Assembly: GCA_002363515.1 (NCBI GenBank)
Contig: DEVX01000046.1
Coordinates: 1 to 5,051 of the forward strand
Length of the DNA: 5,051 nt
Reading direction: 5' to 3'
DNA from: Candidatus Saccharibacteria bacterium UBA3225
Lineage (GTDB): Bacteria > Patescibacteriota > Saccharimonadia > Saccharimonadales > Saccharimonadaceae
In this document: positions 1 to 4,985 of the stretch, in pieces
How the letters are laid out: the number at the start of each line of letters is the position of its first letter
Position numbering within the stretch: position 1 is the stretch's first letter
Notes under the pieces: model-generated
The model's database searches: none
The model's input: the letters and a program-made list of their open reading frames with translations, nothing else
What the model was told of the DNA's origin: nothing
Position numbers and translations under genes: made by a program

Positions 1-70
1 CTAAAATAAGAGGAATTAACATAGCATATGTTGATTTTAACAGAAAGTGTATTTATTGTATTTTAGTTAA

Positions 71-99
71 AACAAAAAGCCTCGGCTGGTTGGCCGAGG
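71..99 (-). terminator. Rho-independent terminator of the leftward small membrane protein gene
   Basis: Read on the minus strand, a perfect 7-bp stem (CCTCGGC at 93-99 with GCCGAGG at 80-86) closes a 6-nt loop and is followed at once by CTTTTTGTTTT. This is a textbook intrinsic terminator. It starts 9 nt after the TAA stop of the 109-435 gene, so that gene appears to be the last, and probably only, gene of its transcript. The plus-strand side lacks a T-run, so it should act in one direction only. Confidence 0.93.
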
Positions 100-108
100 G
101 GTTGACAG

Positions 109-435
109 TTAGATGAGAGGGTGCCAACGATTGAAAGTTTCGTAGTATAACTGTTTGACTTGATCGTCGGACATGCCATTAACAATATCGATATTTTCGA
201 GGGCGGTGGATGTGATGGCTTCAATGACGGCCAGCGTTTTTTGTGGATCTTGGCCGAATGCGGCATCAATTCTATTGTGAGAATCTTGGCCCATGTAAGC
301 TATGAGCTCATCGCGCATGATGTCAACCTCTGTTCTCGACTTCGGCTCCAGCCGATAGGCGCGGCGTCGGAATAATGACCAGATAAAGACTGACAGCAAT
401 AGGAGCAATAAACATATCGGTAATAATCGTGACAA
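109..435 (-). CDS. Small membrane-anchored protein of unknown function, TTG start
   Basis: The 108-residue product is not one I recognise. It begins with a Leu-rich hydrophobic helix (about residues 3-22) followed by Arg23-Arg24-Arg25. By the positive-inside rule this places the remaining 80 residues in the cytoplasm. That part is predicted helical, with alternating charged and hydrophobic residues and no cysteines or catalytic motif that I can name. The start is TTG at 433-435, chosen because a near-perfect Shine-Dalgarno (AAGGAGGT, minus strand, 442-449) sits 6 nt upstream. No ATG fits. The gene has its own promoter (488-516) and terminator (71-99), which argues that it is real despite its size. 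It is divergent from the SPFH operon, so shared regulation or a shared envelope role is possible but unproven. Confidence 0.82.
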   Translation of the reverse strand: MSRLLPICLLLLLLSVFIWSLFRRRAYRLEPKSRTEVDIMRDELIAYMGQDSHNRIDAAFGQDPQKTLAVIEAITSTALENIDIVNGMSDDQVKQLYYETFNRWHPLI

Positions 436-441
436 GAGCTT

Positions 442-449
442 ACCTCCTT
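442..449 (-). promoter_or_regulatory. Strong Shine-Dalgarno that fixes the TTG start
   Basis: The minus strand reads AAGGAGGT, with 6 nt between it and the TTG at 433-435. It is the best ribosome binding site in the window and is the reason for accepting a non-ATG start for the 109-435 gene. Confidence 0.9.
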
Positions 450-487
450 CTAAAGCTTGGCAATGTTCTTTGTGAGCAACAGTACTA

Positions 488-516
488 GTTATAGCGCAAA
501 ATGCTTGATTTGTAAA
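488..516 (-). promoter_or_regulatory. Sigma70-type promoter for the leftward small membrane protein gene
   Basis: On the minus strand the -35 box TTTACA (511-516) and -10 box TATAAC (488-493) are separated by exactly 17 nt. Transcription should start near 481, leaving a leader of about 45 nt before the TTG start. An inverted repeat (ATGCTT at 501-506, AAGCAT at 515-520) overlaps the spacer and the -35 box and is a possible operator. Confidence 0.8.
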
Positions 517-520
517 GCAT
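501..520. repeat. 6-bp inverted repeat overlapping the leftward promoter (possible operator)
   Basis: ATGCTT and AAGCAT are exact reverse complements separated by 8 nt. They cover part of the promoter spacer and the whole -35 box except its outermost bases. The position suits a repressor site, but arms of this length also arise by chance, and no regulator is encoded in the window. Confidence 0.35.
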
Positions 521-562
521 GGCGTTTTAGCTAGATGCGCTTGCCCAAATGAAGAAGATGTA

Positions 563-591
563 TTGACAAATATTGTTAAGTATTGTAAAAT
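563..591 (+). promoter_or_regulatory. Sigma70-type promoter of the SPFH operon
   Basis: A consensus -35 TTGACA (563-568), a 17-nt spacer and TAAAAT as -10 (586-591) form the best plus-strand promoter in the window. The start of transcription is expected near 598, giving a leader of about 73 nt before the ATG at 671. The promoter lies 46 nt from the divergent leftward -35 box. It also shows that the open frame reaching back to a TTG at 563 is not coding over its first 36 codons. Confidence 0.86.
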
Positions 592-670
592 TCAGATTAC
601 TGACTTACGCCGGTCGGTAAATTTTTTTGCTTGCATGGCGTGCACTTTTATAGAAAGGTTGGTAACAAAC

Positions 671-1642
671 ATGAGTAAAGTCAAGAAACTGTTGTTAGCG
701 GCTGCAATATTTGTGGTCATGATGCTGGTCTGTGTCGGGTGTGGATACGATACTGTACCTACTGGCTCGACTGGAGTCATTATGGTCGATGGTGTTGTGC
801 AGGATAAGTACGTGGAAGGGGGAAGATTTGAGAATAACGACAAAGAGCATAAAAAGCTCGTAATTGTCGATAACAAAATCCTTACAAAGGACGATTTCCC
901 CGGCTGTGAGGCGCAGAGTAAAGACGATATAATCGTCAATGCGTCATCGTATGCTGTAAGCTTCAGGATCGGGGCCGGCTCGAAATCAGTATGGCTGGTC
1001 CGCAACGTGTCTATTCCCGATAGTGGAAACTGGAAGGATATTATTCCGAACCCGATCGTAGAGAGTGCGCTGAAAGATGCGCTTCTTGAAGTGGAAGCGA
1101 AAAATGTCACAAAACGAATCTACGTCGAACCGTTGTTTAAAAGGATTCTCCAGGAAAGACTGGACGAACACTTTGGATACAACGAAGGGAAGGGCGATAC
1201 TTCCTTAGTCACGGTTAATTCTGTGGCGATTGGAAATCTGTCACCTCAGGAAGAATATGACAAGGAACTGTCGCGATCTCAGATTCTTGCAAAAAAGGCT
1301 GAGAACGACAAGAAACAGGCACAACTCGATCAAGAAAAAGCATCGACTGACGCTGAAGTCGAACTGGCAAAAGTCAAGGCGAAAGCAGAAGTTGATCGCG
1401 TGAGAGCTAAAACAGAGGCGGAGGTCGCTAAGCTGGAGGCAGAGAAAGAGGCTGCTAAGTGGGAAGTGATGTCGAAGTACTTTACTTCTGAGCAGATCGC
1501 CCGGATGCAGATGTTTGACCAGTTTACGAAAGGCTGGGATGGGAAATACTATAACGACCCGCTTTTCAATGCGATGCTCAAGATGTCTGGCGTCGATGGA
1601 ACCGGTGCTGCGTCGCAGCAGAATGGTGATAACAAGGAGTAA
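671..1642 (+). CDS. SPFH (band 7/prohibitin-like) domain protein, probable lipoprotein
   Basis: The 323-residue protein belongs by appearance to the SPFH superfamily (stomatin, prohibitin, flotillin, HflK/C), whose members form oligomeric cages or scaffolds on membranes and often modulate proteases. In order it has a basic n-region and hydrophobic core (residues 3-20); a lipobox-like VCVGC ending at Cys24; a prohibitin-like opening strand pair (PTGSTGVIMVDG, then YVEGGRF, about 30-53); the SPFH alpha/beta domain to about 195; a long Ala/Glu/Lys-rich coiled coil (about 197-265); and a short conserved-looking tail with SEQIARMQMFDQF. The domain would lie outside the membrane. The -3 lipobox residue is Cys rather than Leu, so plain membrane anchoring is the alternative. 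The ATG at 671 is preferred because the frame's earlier TTG at 563 lies in the promoter. AAAGG 12 nt upstream is a weak, distant ribosome site. The next gene follows after 3 nt. Confidence 0.88.
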   Translation: MSKVKKLLLAAAIFVVMMLVCVGCGYDTVPTGSTGVIMVDGVVQDKYVEGGRFENNDKEHKKLVIVDNKILTKDDFPGCEAQSKDDIIVNASSYAVSFRIGAGSKSVWLVRNVSIPDSGNWKDIIPNPIVESALKDALLEVEAKNVTKRIYVEPLFKRILQERLDEHFGYNEGKGDTSLVTVNSVAIGNLSPQEEYDKELSRSQILAKKAENDKKQAQLDQEKASTDAEVELAKVKAKAEVDRVRAKTEAEVAKLEAEKEAAKWEVMSKYFTSEQIARMQMFDQFTKGWDGKYYNDPLFNAMLKMSGVDGTGAASQQNGDNKE

Positions 1643-1645
1643 GCG

Positions 1646-2188
1646 ATGAAGAAGAAAATCGACTGGGTGACGGCTGCTGCAGTGCTGGCATTTATTGTTG
1701 TTGGGGTCGCGATCTATCTGATTGCTGACTATCATGGTCCAGGTGTCGTGACCAAATGGGTAGAGCAGCTTTCTCGCCCGGCCGATGAAGTGCAGGATGA
1801 GCAGCCGCTAATTCTGCCCGAAGAGCGTCTCGTTGTGAATCCTAATTTTGACGGAACGAACGATGAATATATCTTCGTGGAGGCCGTCGATGACGAGGGT
1901 GTCGTGACGGAGATTCGCAAAAACACCAAATATCGTTATTATAGCGATAATGGCGATGCGATTGCCGAGACGACAATTCGTGCCTATGATAGCGAAAGAA
2001 TAGTTCTTTCTGCAAATAGCAGTCGTGAGCAGGTGAAGAATCCCGACACATCGGTCGCCAGAATAGAAGCGATTTATACATATCGCTACAGCGATGAAAA
2101 AATCAGCTGTACTATAACAGTTACTTCTTATCTGGCCGATGGCACTGTTGTCTCGACAGACGTTCAAGAATCGGAACGTCTGAGATAA
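1646..2188 (+). CDS. Bitopic membrane protein of unknown function, coupled to the SPFH gene
   Basis: I do not recognise the 180-residue product. A short basic N-terminus (MKKK) precedes one membrane helix (about residues 8-27), so the remaining 150 residues should be extracytoplasmic. That part begins with an acidic linker (about 45-60) and continues with alternating hydrophobic/polar stretches typical of beta strands (EYIFVEAV, KYRYYS, AIYTYRYS, ISCTITVTSYL). It contains a single cysteine, Cys155. It does not resemble NfeD, the usual partner of stomatin-like proteins. The start is only 3 nt after the SPFH stop, and its AAGGAG ribosome site (1634-1639) lies inside the last codons of that gene, so the two are cotranscribed and probably translationally coupled. 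This suggests, without proving, that the protein joins the SPFH assembly. A strong terminator follows. Confidence 0.87.
   Translation: MKKKIDWVTAAAVLAFIVVGVAIYLIADYHGPGVVTKWVEQLSRPADEVQDEQPLILPEERLVVNPNFDGTNDEYIFVEAVDDEGVVTEIRKNTKYRYYSDNGDAIAETTIRAYDSERIVLSANSSREQVKNPDTSVARIEAIYTYRYSDEKISCTITVTSYLADGTVVSTDVQESERLR
2157..2182 (+). repeat. 9-bp inverted repeat at the 3' end of the SPFH partner gene
   Basis: CAGACGTTC (2157-2165) and GAACGTCTG (2174-2182) are exact reverse complements with an 8-nt loop, ending just before the TAA at 2186-2188. There is no T-run, so it is not itself a terminator. It lies 28 nt upstream of the true one and could stabilise the mRNA end or bind a protein, or be chance. 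Confidence 0.5.
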
Positions 2189-2210
2189 AAAGCCATTATA
2201 CTGACCTTGC

Positions 2211-2235
2211 AAGCCCCCCTTTGGGGGGCTTTTTT
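2211..2235 (+). terminator. Strong Rho-independent terminator of the SPFH operon
   Basis: AAGCCCCCC (2211-2219), loop TTT and GGGGGGCTT (2223-2231) form a perfect 9-bp, GC-rich stem that runs straight into a T-tract (2230-2235). It begins 22 nt after the stop of the 1646-2188 gene and closes the two-gene operon. There is no T-run on the opposite strand. Confidence 0.96.
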
Positions 2236-2248
2236 ATGTTAAGCGTTG

Positions 2249-2254
2249 TATAAT
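2249..2254 (+). promoter_or_regulatory. Perfect -10 box for the 2278-2859 gene
   Basis: TATAAT lies 14 nt beyond the T-tract of the preceding terminator. A start near 2261 would give a leader of only about 17 nt before the ATG at 2278. The 16-18 nt upstream spacing falls on the terminator's own descending stem, and no good -35 box is visible, so the promoter is either -10 driven or assisted by another factor. Confidence 0.6.
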
Positions 2255-2277
2255 GTAGTAATAAGCAAAAGGGTTTT

Positions 2278-2859
2278 ATGAAAAATAATACAAATACGGA
2301 GGCGAATGTGGACATTATGGAAAGGAAAAGCAGGGAAATTGGGTTAGTTATTGCTATTATCATTATTTCTTTGGTGGCTTTTGCTGGGGCTGGATTGAGT
2401 GCTTATGAGTTTATTGATAATTCTAAGAAAGACGATCAGATACAGAGTTTACAAAACAAGATAAGAGAACTTGAAAAGAAGGCGTCCGTGGCAACTAATG
2501 GCAAGCCGACGAGGATTAGAGTTGTTAGTTCAAGTTGGAGTGGTTGGAGTAAGGATTATAAGCCGGTAGAAAAGGAATCATTTTGTGAAATTAAATTGTA
2601 CGAAAAATGCGTAGTGAAAACTAGTCATTATTCGGATACGTCTGGTAGGGAGTGGGATGAAGAAATTCTTTCGTTTGAAATTAGAAGCGTCGATGACGAT
2701 AAGATTAGTATACATACCTTTCAGGATTTTTCTTATAACGGAAACGGTTTTGGAAATACCAAGCGAGATTTTGTAATAGAGGCTGGGGAGTCGCTAAGGC
2801 TTACGACTCCTACGATGGATGCGGGCGATATTTTTACTCTTTCATTGACCGAAGAGTAG
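2278..2859 (+). CDS. Small bitopic membrane protein with juxtamembrane coiled coil, unknown function
   Basis: The 193-residue product has a polar, charged N-terminal tail, one membrane helix (about residues 21-45), a short coiled coil (about 49-69, with I55, L58, I62 and L65 at heptad spacing), then an extracytoplasmic domain of about 120 residues. That domain contains an SSSWSGWS stretch, two close cysteines (Cys103 and Cys111) that could pair, and a predicted beta-rich C-terminus. No enzymatic motif is recognisable. The segment N48-I62 closely matches the juxtamembrane segment of the 3473-4156 product (NS-KKDDQIQSLQNKI against NT-QKNNEIKSLQTRI), so the two look paralogous. The ATG at 2278 has only AAAAGGG 4 nt upstream. 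A GTG at 2308 (codon 11) is preceded by GGAGG at 5 nt and may be the real start, giving 183 residues. The gene is convergent with the phosphatase gene, 10 nt apart. Confidence 0.83.
   Translation: MKNNTNTEANVDIMERKSREIGLVIAIIIISLVAFAGAGLSAYEFIDNSKKDDQIQSLQNKIRELEKKASVATNGKPTRIRVVSSSWSGWSKDYKPVEKESFCEIKLYEKCVVKTSHYSDTSGREWDEEILSFEIRSVDDDKISIHTFQDFSYNGNGFGNTKRDFVIEAGESLRLTTPTMDAGDIFTLSLTEE
2298..2310 (+). promoter_or_regulatory. Internal Shine-Dalgarno and GTG: alternative start of the 2278-2859 gene
   Basis: GGAGG at 2298-2302 stands 5 nt before an in-frame GTG at 2308-2310. This is a better ribosome site than the one before the ATG at 2278. Either start keeps the membrane helix and leaves a hydrophilic tail of 22 or 12 residues. 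Confidence 0.5.
2787..2810. repeat. Bulged hairpin inside the 3' end of the 2278-2859 gene
   Basis: GGAGTCG (2787-2793) pairs exactly with CGACTCC (2804-2810). After one bulged C, TAA (2795-2797) pairs with TTA (2801-2803) around a GGC loop. The result is a 10-bp stem with one bulge, about 60 nt from the convergent junction. Neither strand has an adjacent T-tract, so it is not a canonical terminator, yet no other terminator serves the convergent transcripts. Confidence 0.5.
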
Positions 2860-2869
2860 GCTGGCTGAA

Positions 2870-3424
2870 TTAAGCAGTGTAAAAACGGATGCCGCCGTTA
2901 GGAACTTTGTCGACACGAATGTTGCCTTTCAGCGGCAACTTTAGACAATAGGTTCTGATGGCGTGGTGGACTCCACCGTGTGCGACGATTGCGATATTGT
3001 TGTAATCGGTATTAATAATTTCTTCCATGGCGGAGTATATTCTATCCGTAAATTCTTTGATGGATTCAATATTATCGTTTTTGATGTTTTTGTCGAAATC
3101 AAATAACTCATGAAAAGCTGCACCGACATAATCGCCGCTATTTCGTTCCTGGAGATTATCCTTTTCGAAAATGGGTACATTATGAAACTTGTTTATAATA
3201 TCGGCAGTTTGTCTTGCGCGTTGGAGCGAGGAACAGAATATAACGTCTATGCGAGTATCCTTGAGCTCTTGGGCGGTTCTTTTGGCTTGCTCGATTCCAG
3301 TTGAATTTAGTGGGGCGTTTTCTTCTTTGAAGCCTGGCATATGGTGGATATTGGCTTTTCTGAGAGAAAGTTCGGTTATGTTTTGGTCAGTTTCGCCGTG
3401 GCGTACAAAAATAATTTGTTTCAT
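2870..3424 (-). CDS. Histidine phosphatase family protein (phosphoglycerate mutase-like, branch 1)
   Basis: The 184-residue cytoplasmic enzyme has the full histidine phosphatase signature: FVRHGETDQN at residues 6-15 with the phosphate-accepting His9 and Arg8; SSLQRARQTA (65-74) supplying the second conserved Arg, Arg69; the acid-residue region LQERNSGDYVG with Glu93; and IVAHGGVHHA with the second catalytic His149. Family members transfer or remove phosphate from small metabolites such as phosphoglycerate, cobalamin or sugar intermediates, or from proteins. The substrate cannot be told from sequence alone. The length suits a GpmB/CobC-like phosphatase rather than the longer GpmA mutases. The ATG at 3422-3424 is the natural start, only five codons before the first conserved residues, but no convincing Shine-Dalgarno precedes it. 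It follows the 3473-4156 gene by 48 nt in the same direction and may be cotranscribed or use a weak promoter in that gap. Confidence 0.96.
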   Translation of the reverse strand: MKQIIFVRHGETDQNITELSLRKANIHHMPGFKEENAPLNSTGIEQAKRTAQELKDTRIDVIFCSSLQRARQTADIINKFHNVPIFEKDNLQERNSGDYVGAAFHELFDFDKNIKNDNIESIKEFTDRIYSAMEEIINTDYNNIAIVAHGGVHHAIRTYCLKLPLKGNIRVDKVPNGGIRFYTA

Positions 3425-3433
3425 CTTTTTAAG

Positions 3434-3439
3434 AATATA
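3434..3439 (-). promoter_or_regulatory. Possible -10 box giving an almost leaderless phosphatase mRNA
   Basis: The minus strand reads TATATT at 3434-3439, ten nt before the phosphatase ATG. If used, transcription would start about 3 nt before the ATG. This would fit the lack of a ribosome binding site there. No good -35 box is visible at 17 nt, so the call is weak in this AT-rich sequence. Confidence 0.25.
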
Positions 3440-3472
3440 TCAGATTGGTATAGAAGTGTAGTTGATGCTGTT

Positions 3473-4156
3473 TTAAATCTTAGAGTAATTGTTAATGTCT
3501 GAGAACATTTCTTTGATTAGTTGTTTACCACCTAAATCGATTGCTTCTTTTGAGTATCCAGCTTCAGCAACGCAGGGAACATCGGTGCCGACTACATAGG
3601 AGTATCCATCATAATATGCTAGGCTGTGATCTTGTTTTCCTTTTACTCTCGCAATTAAGAGTTGATAGCATTCTGCTGGGATTTTTGGGGATGAAGTTGT
3701 AAGTTGCTTTGTGAAGCCTGACACTACGATGTTTGATGCGTTATTGTACCAAGTAAAGTCGGTAGTTTCGGCAGATTTGACTTCGTAGCTGTAAATATAT
3801 AGTTCATTTGGAATTTTTATCTTTACATTCCAATCGCCAATATATAGATACTCCGGTTTGTTCGTTTTGTTTCCATCCGTTGGATATTGGATGTCCTCGT
3901 TTTTGGTGGTGGCTTCGACGGTGGGGTCGTTTTCTTTTAATGAATTAGAGCTTTTTATACGTGTTTGAAGGCTCTTTATTTCGTTATTTTTTTGAGTGTT
4001 TTGCCAAAGTTCAATTCCTCCAAAGCATAGACCACTAACGGCGAGTACTGCCAAGGTGATTATGATTGGCATATGTTTACATTTTGCAGAAGTGGCGTTA
4101 TTTTTCTGTTGTACTTCGGCGGATTGCCGCAAGGCTGAATGGTTTGTCGATGTCAT
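3473..4156 (-). CDS. Bitopic membrane protein with Lys-Cys-x-His pre-membrane motif, unknown function
   Basis: The 227-residue product has a polar Gln/Asn/Ser-rich tail (1-24), the motif KCKHMPII at 25-32, a membrane helix (about 29-50), a short coiled coil (about 53-69; I60, L63, I67), a low-complexity Thr/Asn/Lys linker (about 70-100), then an outer domain starting at YLYIGDWNVKIKIPNEL (103-119). This domain has two cysteines, Cys163 and Cys195, that could form a disulfide. I do not know a named family for it; it resembles, from memory only, outer domains of uncharacterised CPR proteins. The membrane motif repeats in the upstream 4171-4920 product and the coiled-coil segment in the 2278-2859 product. 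The start ATG has GGAG (4164-4167) 7 nt upstream. The gene follows its upstream neighbour by 14 nt, so the two form an operon. Confidence 0.88.
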   Translation of the reverse strand: MTSTNHSALRQSAEVQQKNNATSAKCKHMPIIITLAVLAVSGLCFGGIELWQNTQKNNEIKSLQTRIKSSNSLKENDPTVEATTKNEDIQYPTDGNKTNKPEYLYIGDWNVKIKIPNELYIYSYEVKSAETTDFTWYNNASNIVVSGFTKQLTTSSPKIPAECYQLLIARVKGKQDHSLAYYDGYSYVVGTDVPCVAEAGYSKEAIDLGGKQLIKEMFSDINNYSKI

Positions 4157-4170
4157 ATTGTAGCTCCATA

Positions 4171-4920
4171 TTATATTTTAATTTCAGCATAGCCGCTAAC
4201 GAGTCCAGTGTCCATATGTGACGACATGCCGAGTTTTTCTAAAATATCATGTTGTTGATATGAAATGGTAACAGTAGAGTCTTTTAAGAAAATATAGAAA
4301 AGATCATAGTCTGTTTTTAATGTTTCTATGTATTTGTCGGTGTTACTTTTAAACGCGTCGACGGATATTGTCTCGTCGAGAATATTGCCACCCCTGTTTA
4401 ACAGGAATGAATCTACGGTTACGGTTTCGGATATGTTTTCGAGTATTTTGCGATATATCTCTTCCACGGTAAAGCCGAATTTGTCCAGGACGGCCTTATT
4501 ATCGAGTTTTTCGCTGGTAGTTAAATCAATGTTGTTAGATACAACTTTGCTTGTGGTGCCGCCGGTTGGTACTTTGTAATAACTAATAGAATATGTAGAT
4601 AATACATTGTTAAATACGCCATATTCAAATTTGACTGTCCCGTCAAGGTTCCCCTCGTTACGTGTGGGGTTAGGAACATTAAATGAGGCGTTCCCCGTGA
4701 CGATAGTGTTCGTTTTGGCGACTTCTTCTGTAGGGCATTTTGTTTGACTTGGCCGATTATTACTACCGATTAACTGGTGTAGTCCAAAGCCAAAAAGTAT
4801 ATAGCTGCCGATTAGTAGGACTAACAATGTATATATTATAGGCAGATGATTGCATTTATTTGATTTGGATGATTCTAGTTGTGTAGTATGATCATTTGTG
4901 ATTTGATTTTGTGTGCTCAT
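4171..4920 (-). CDS. Bitopic membrane protein, first gene of the leftward operon, unknown function
   Basis: The 249-residue product has the same plan as its downstream neighbour: a polar tail (1-21), the motif KCNHLPII (22-29), a membrane helix (about 26-49), a Ser/Thr/Asn-rich linker, and an outer domain (about 95-249). In that domain alternating strands (TVKFEYGVF, TYSISYYKV) lead to a helical section (about 137-165) and a C-terminal segment (about 196-249) with DYDLFYIFLKDSTVTISYQQ. That last segment faintly recalls the DUF3298 domain of RsiV-type envelope proteins; this is a guess from strand pattern only. The only cysteine predicted outside is Cys62. The ATG at 4918-4920 has no good Shine-Dalgarno (ACGGGT, about 8 nt upstream, is weak). 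The gene lies 14 nt upstream of the 3473-4156 gene and is presumably the first of its transcript within this window. Confidence 0.86.
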   Translation of the reverse strand: MSTQNQITNDHTTQLESSKSNKCNHLPIIYTLLVLLIGSYILFGFGLHQLIGSNNRPSQTKCPTEEVAKTNTIVTGNASFNVPNPTRNEGNLDGTVKFEYGVFNNVLSTYSISYYKVPTGGTTSKVVSNNIDLTTSEKLDNKAVLDKFGFTVEEIYRKILENISETVTVDSFLLNRGGNILDETISVDAFKSNTDKYIETLKTDYDLFYIFLKDSTVTISYQQHDILEKLGMSSHMDTGLVSGYAEIKI

Positions 4921-4971
4921 GTGATTAAACCCGTTTATTATTTCTTATGTATATTATGGGCTTTAAAGTTG

Positions 4972-4985
4972 AATATTTAAATATT
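4972..4985. repeat. 14-bp perfect AT-only palindrome upstream of the leftward operon
   Basis: AATATTTAAATATT reads the same on both strands. It sits 52 nt upstream of the ATG at 4920, where operon control signals would be expected. In such AT-rich sequence it may be chance. The surrounding 131 nt (4921-5051) hold no gene, and no confident -35/-10 pair could be assigned. Confidence 0.4.

Noticed and set aside
28..66. A 12-codon frame starting at ATG 28 with AGAGGA upstream
   Set aside because: The spacing is too long, the peptide is tiny, and nothing else supports translation; 1-70 is otherwise AT-rich intergenic sequence with no clear signal.
563..670. N-terminal extension of the SPFH protein from the TTG at 563
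   Set aside because: The TTG is the start of the -35 box and the extension has no ribosome binding site; the ATG at 671 begins a proper signal sequence.
592..1110. 172-codon open frame antisense to the SPFH gene
   Set aside because: It lies opposite a clear SPFH-domain gene with promoter and coupling evidence; the antisense product is Ser/Thr-rich without recognisable features, as expected from a shadow frame.
1241..1735. 164-codon antisense open frame across the end of the SPFH gene
   Set aside because: Composition (His/Leu/Arg/Phe-rich) mirrors the Glu/Lys/Ala coiled coil on the other strand, and no ribosome site supports it.
1646..2188. NfeD-type partner of the SPFH protein
   Set aside because: NfeD proteins have several membrane helices or an OB-fold tail; this product has one N-terminal helix and no matching features.
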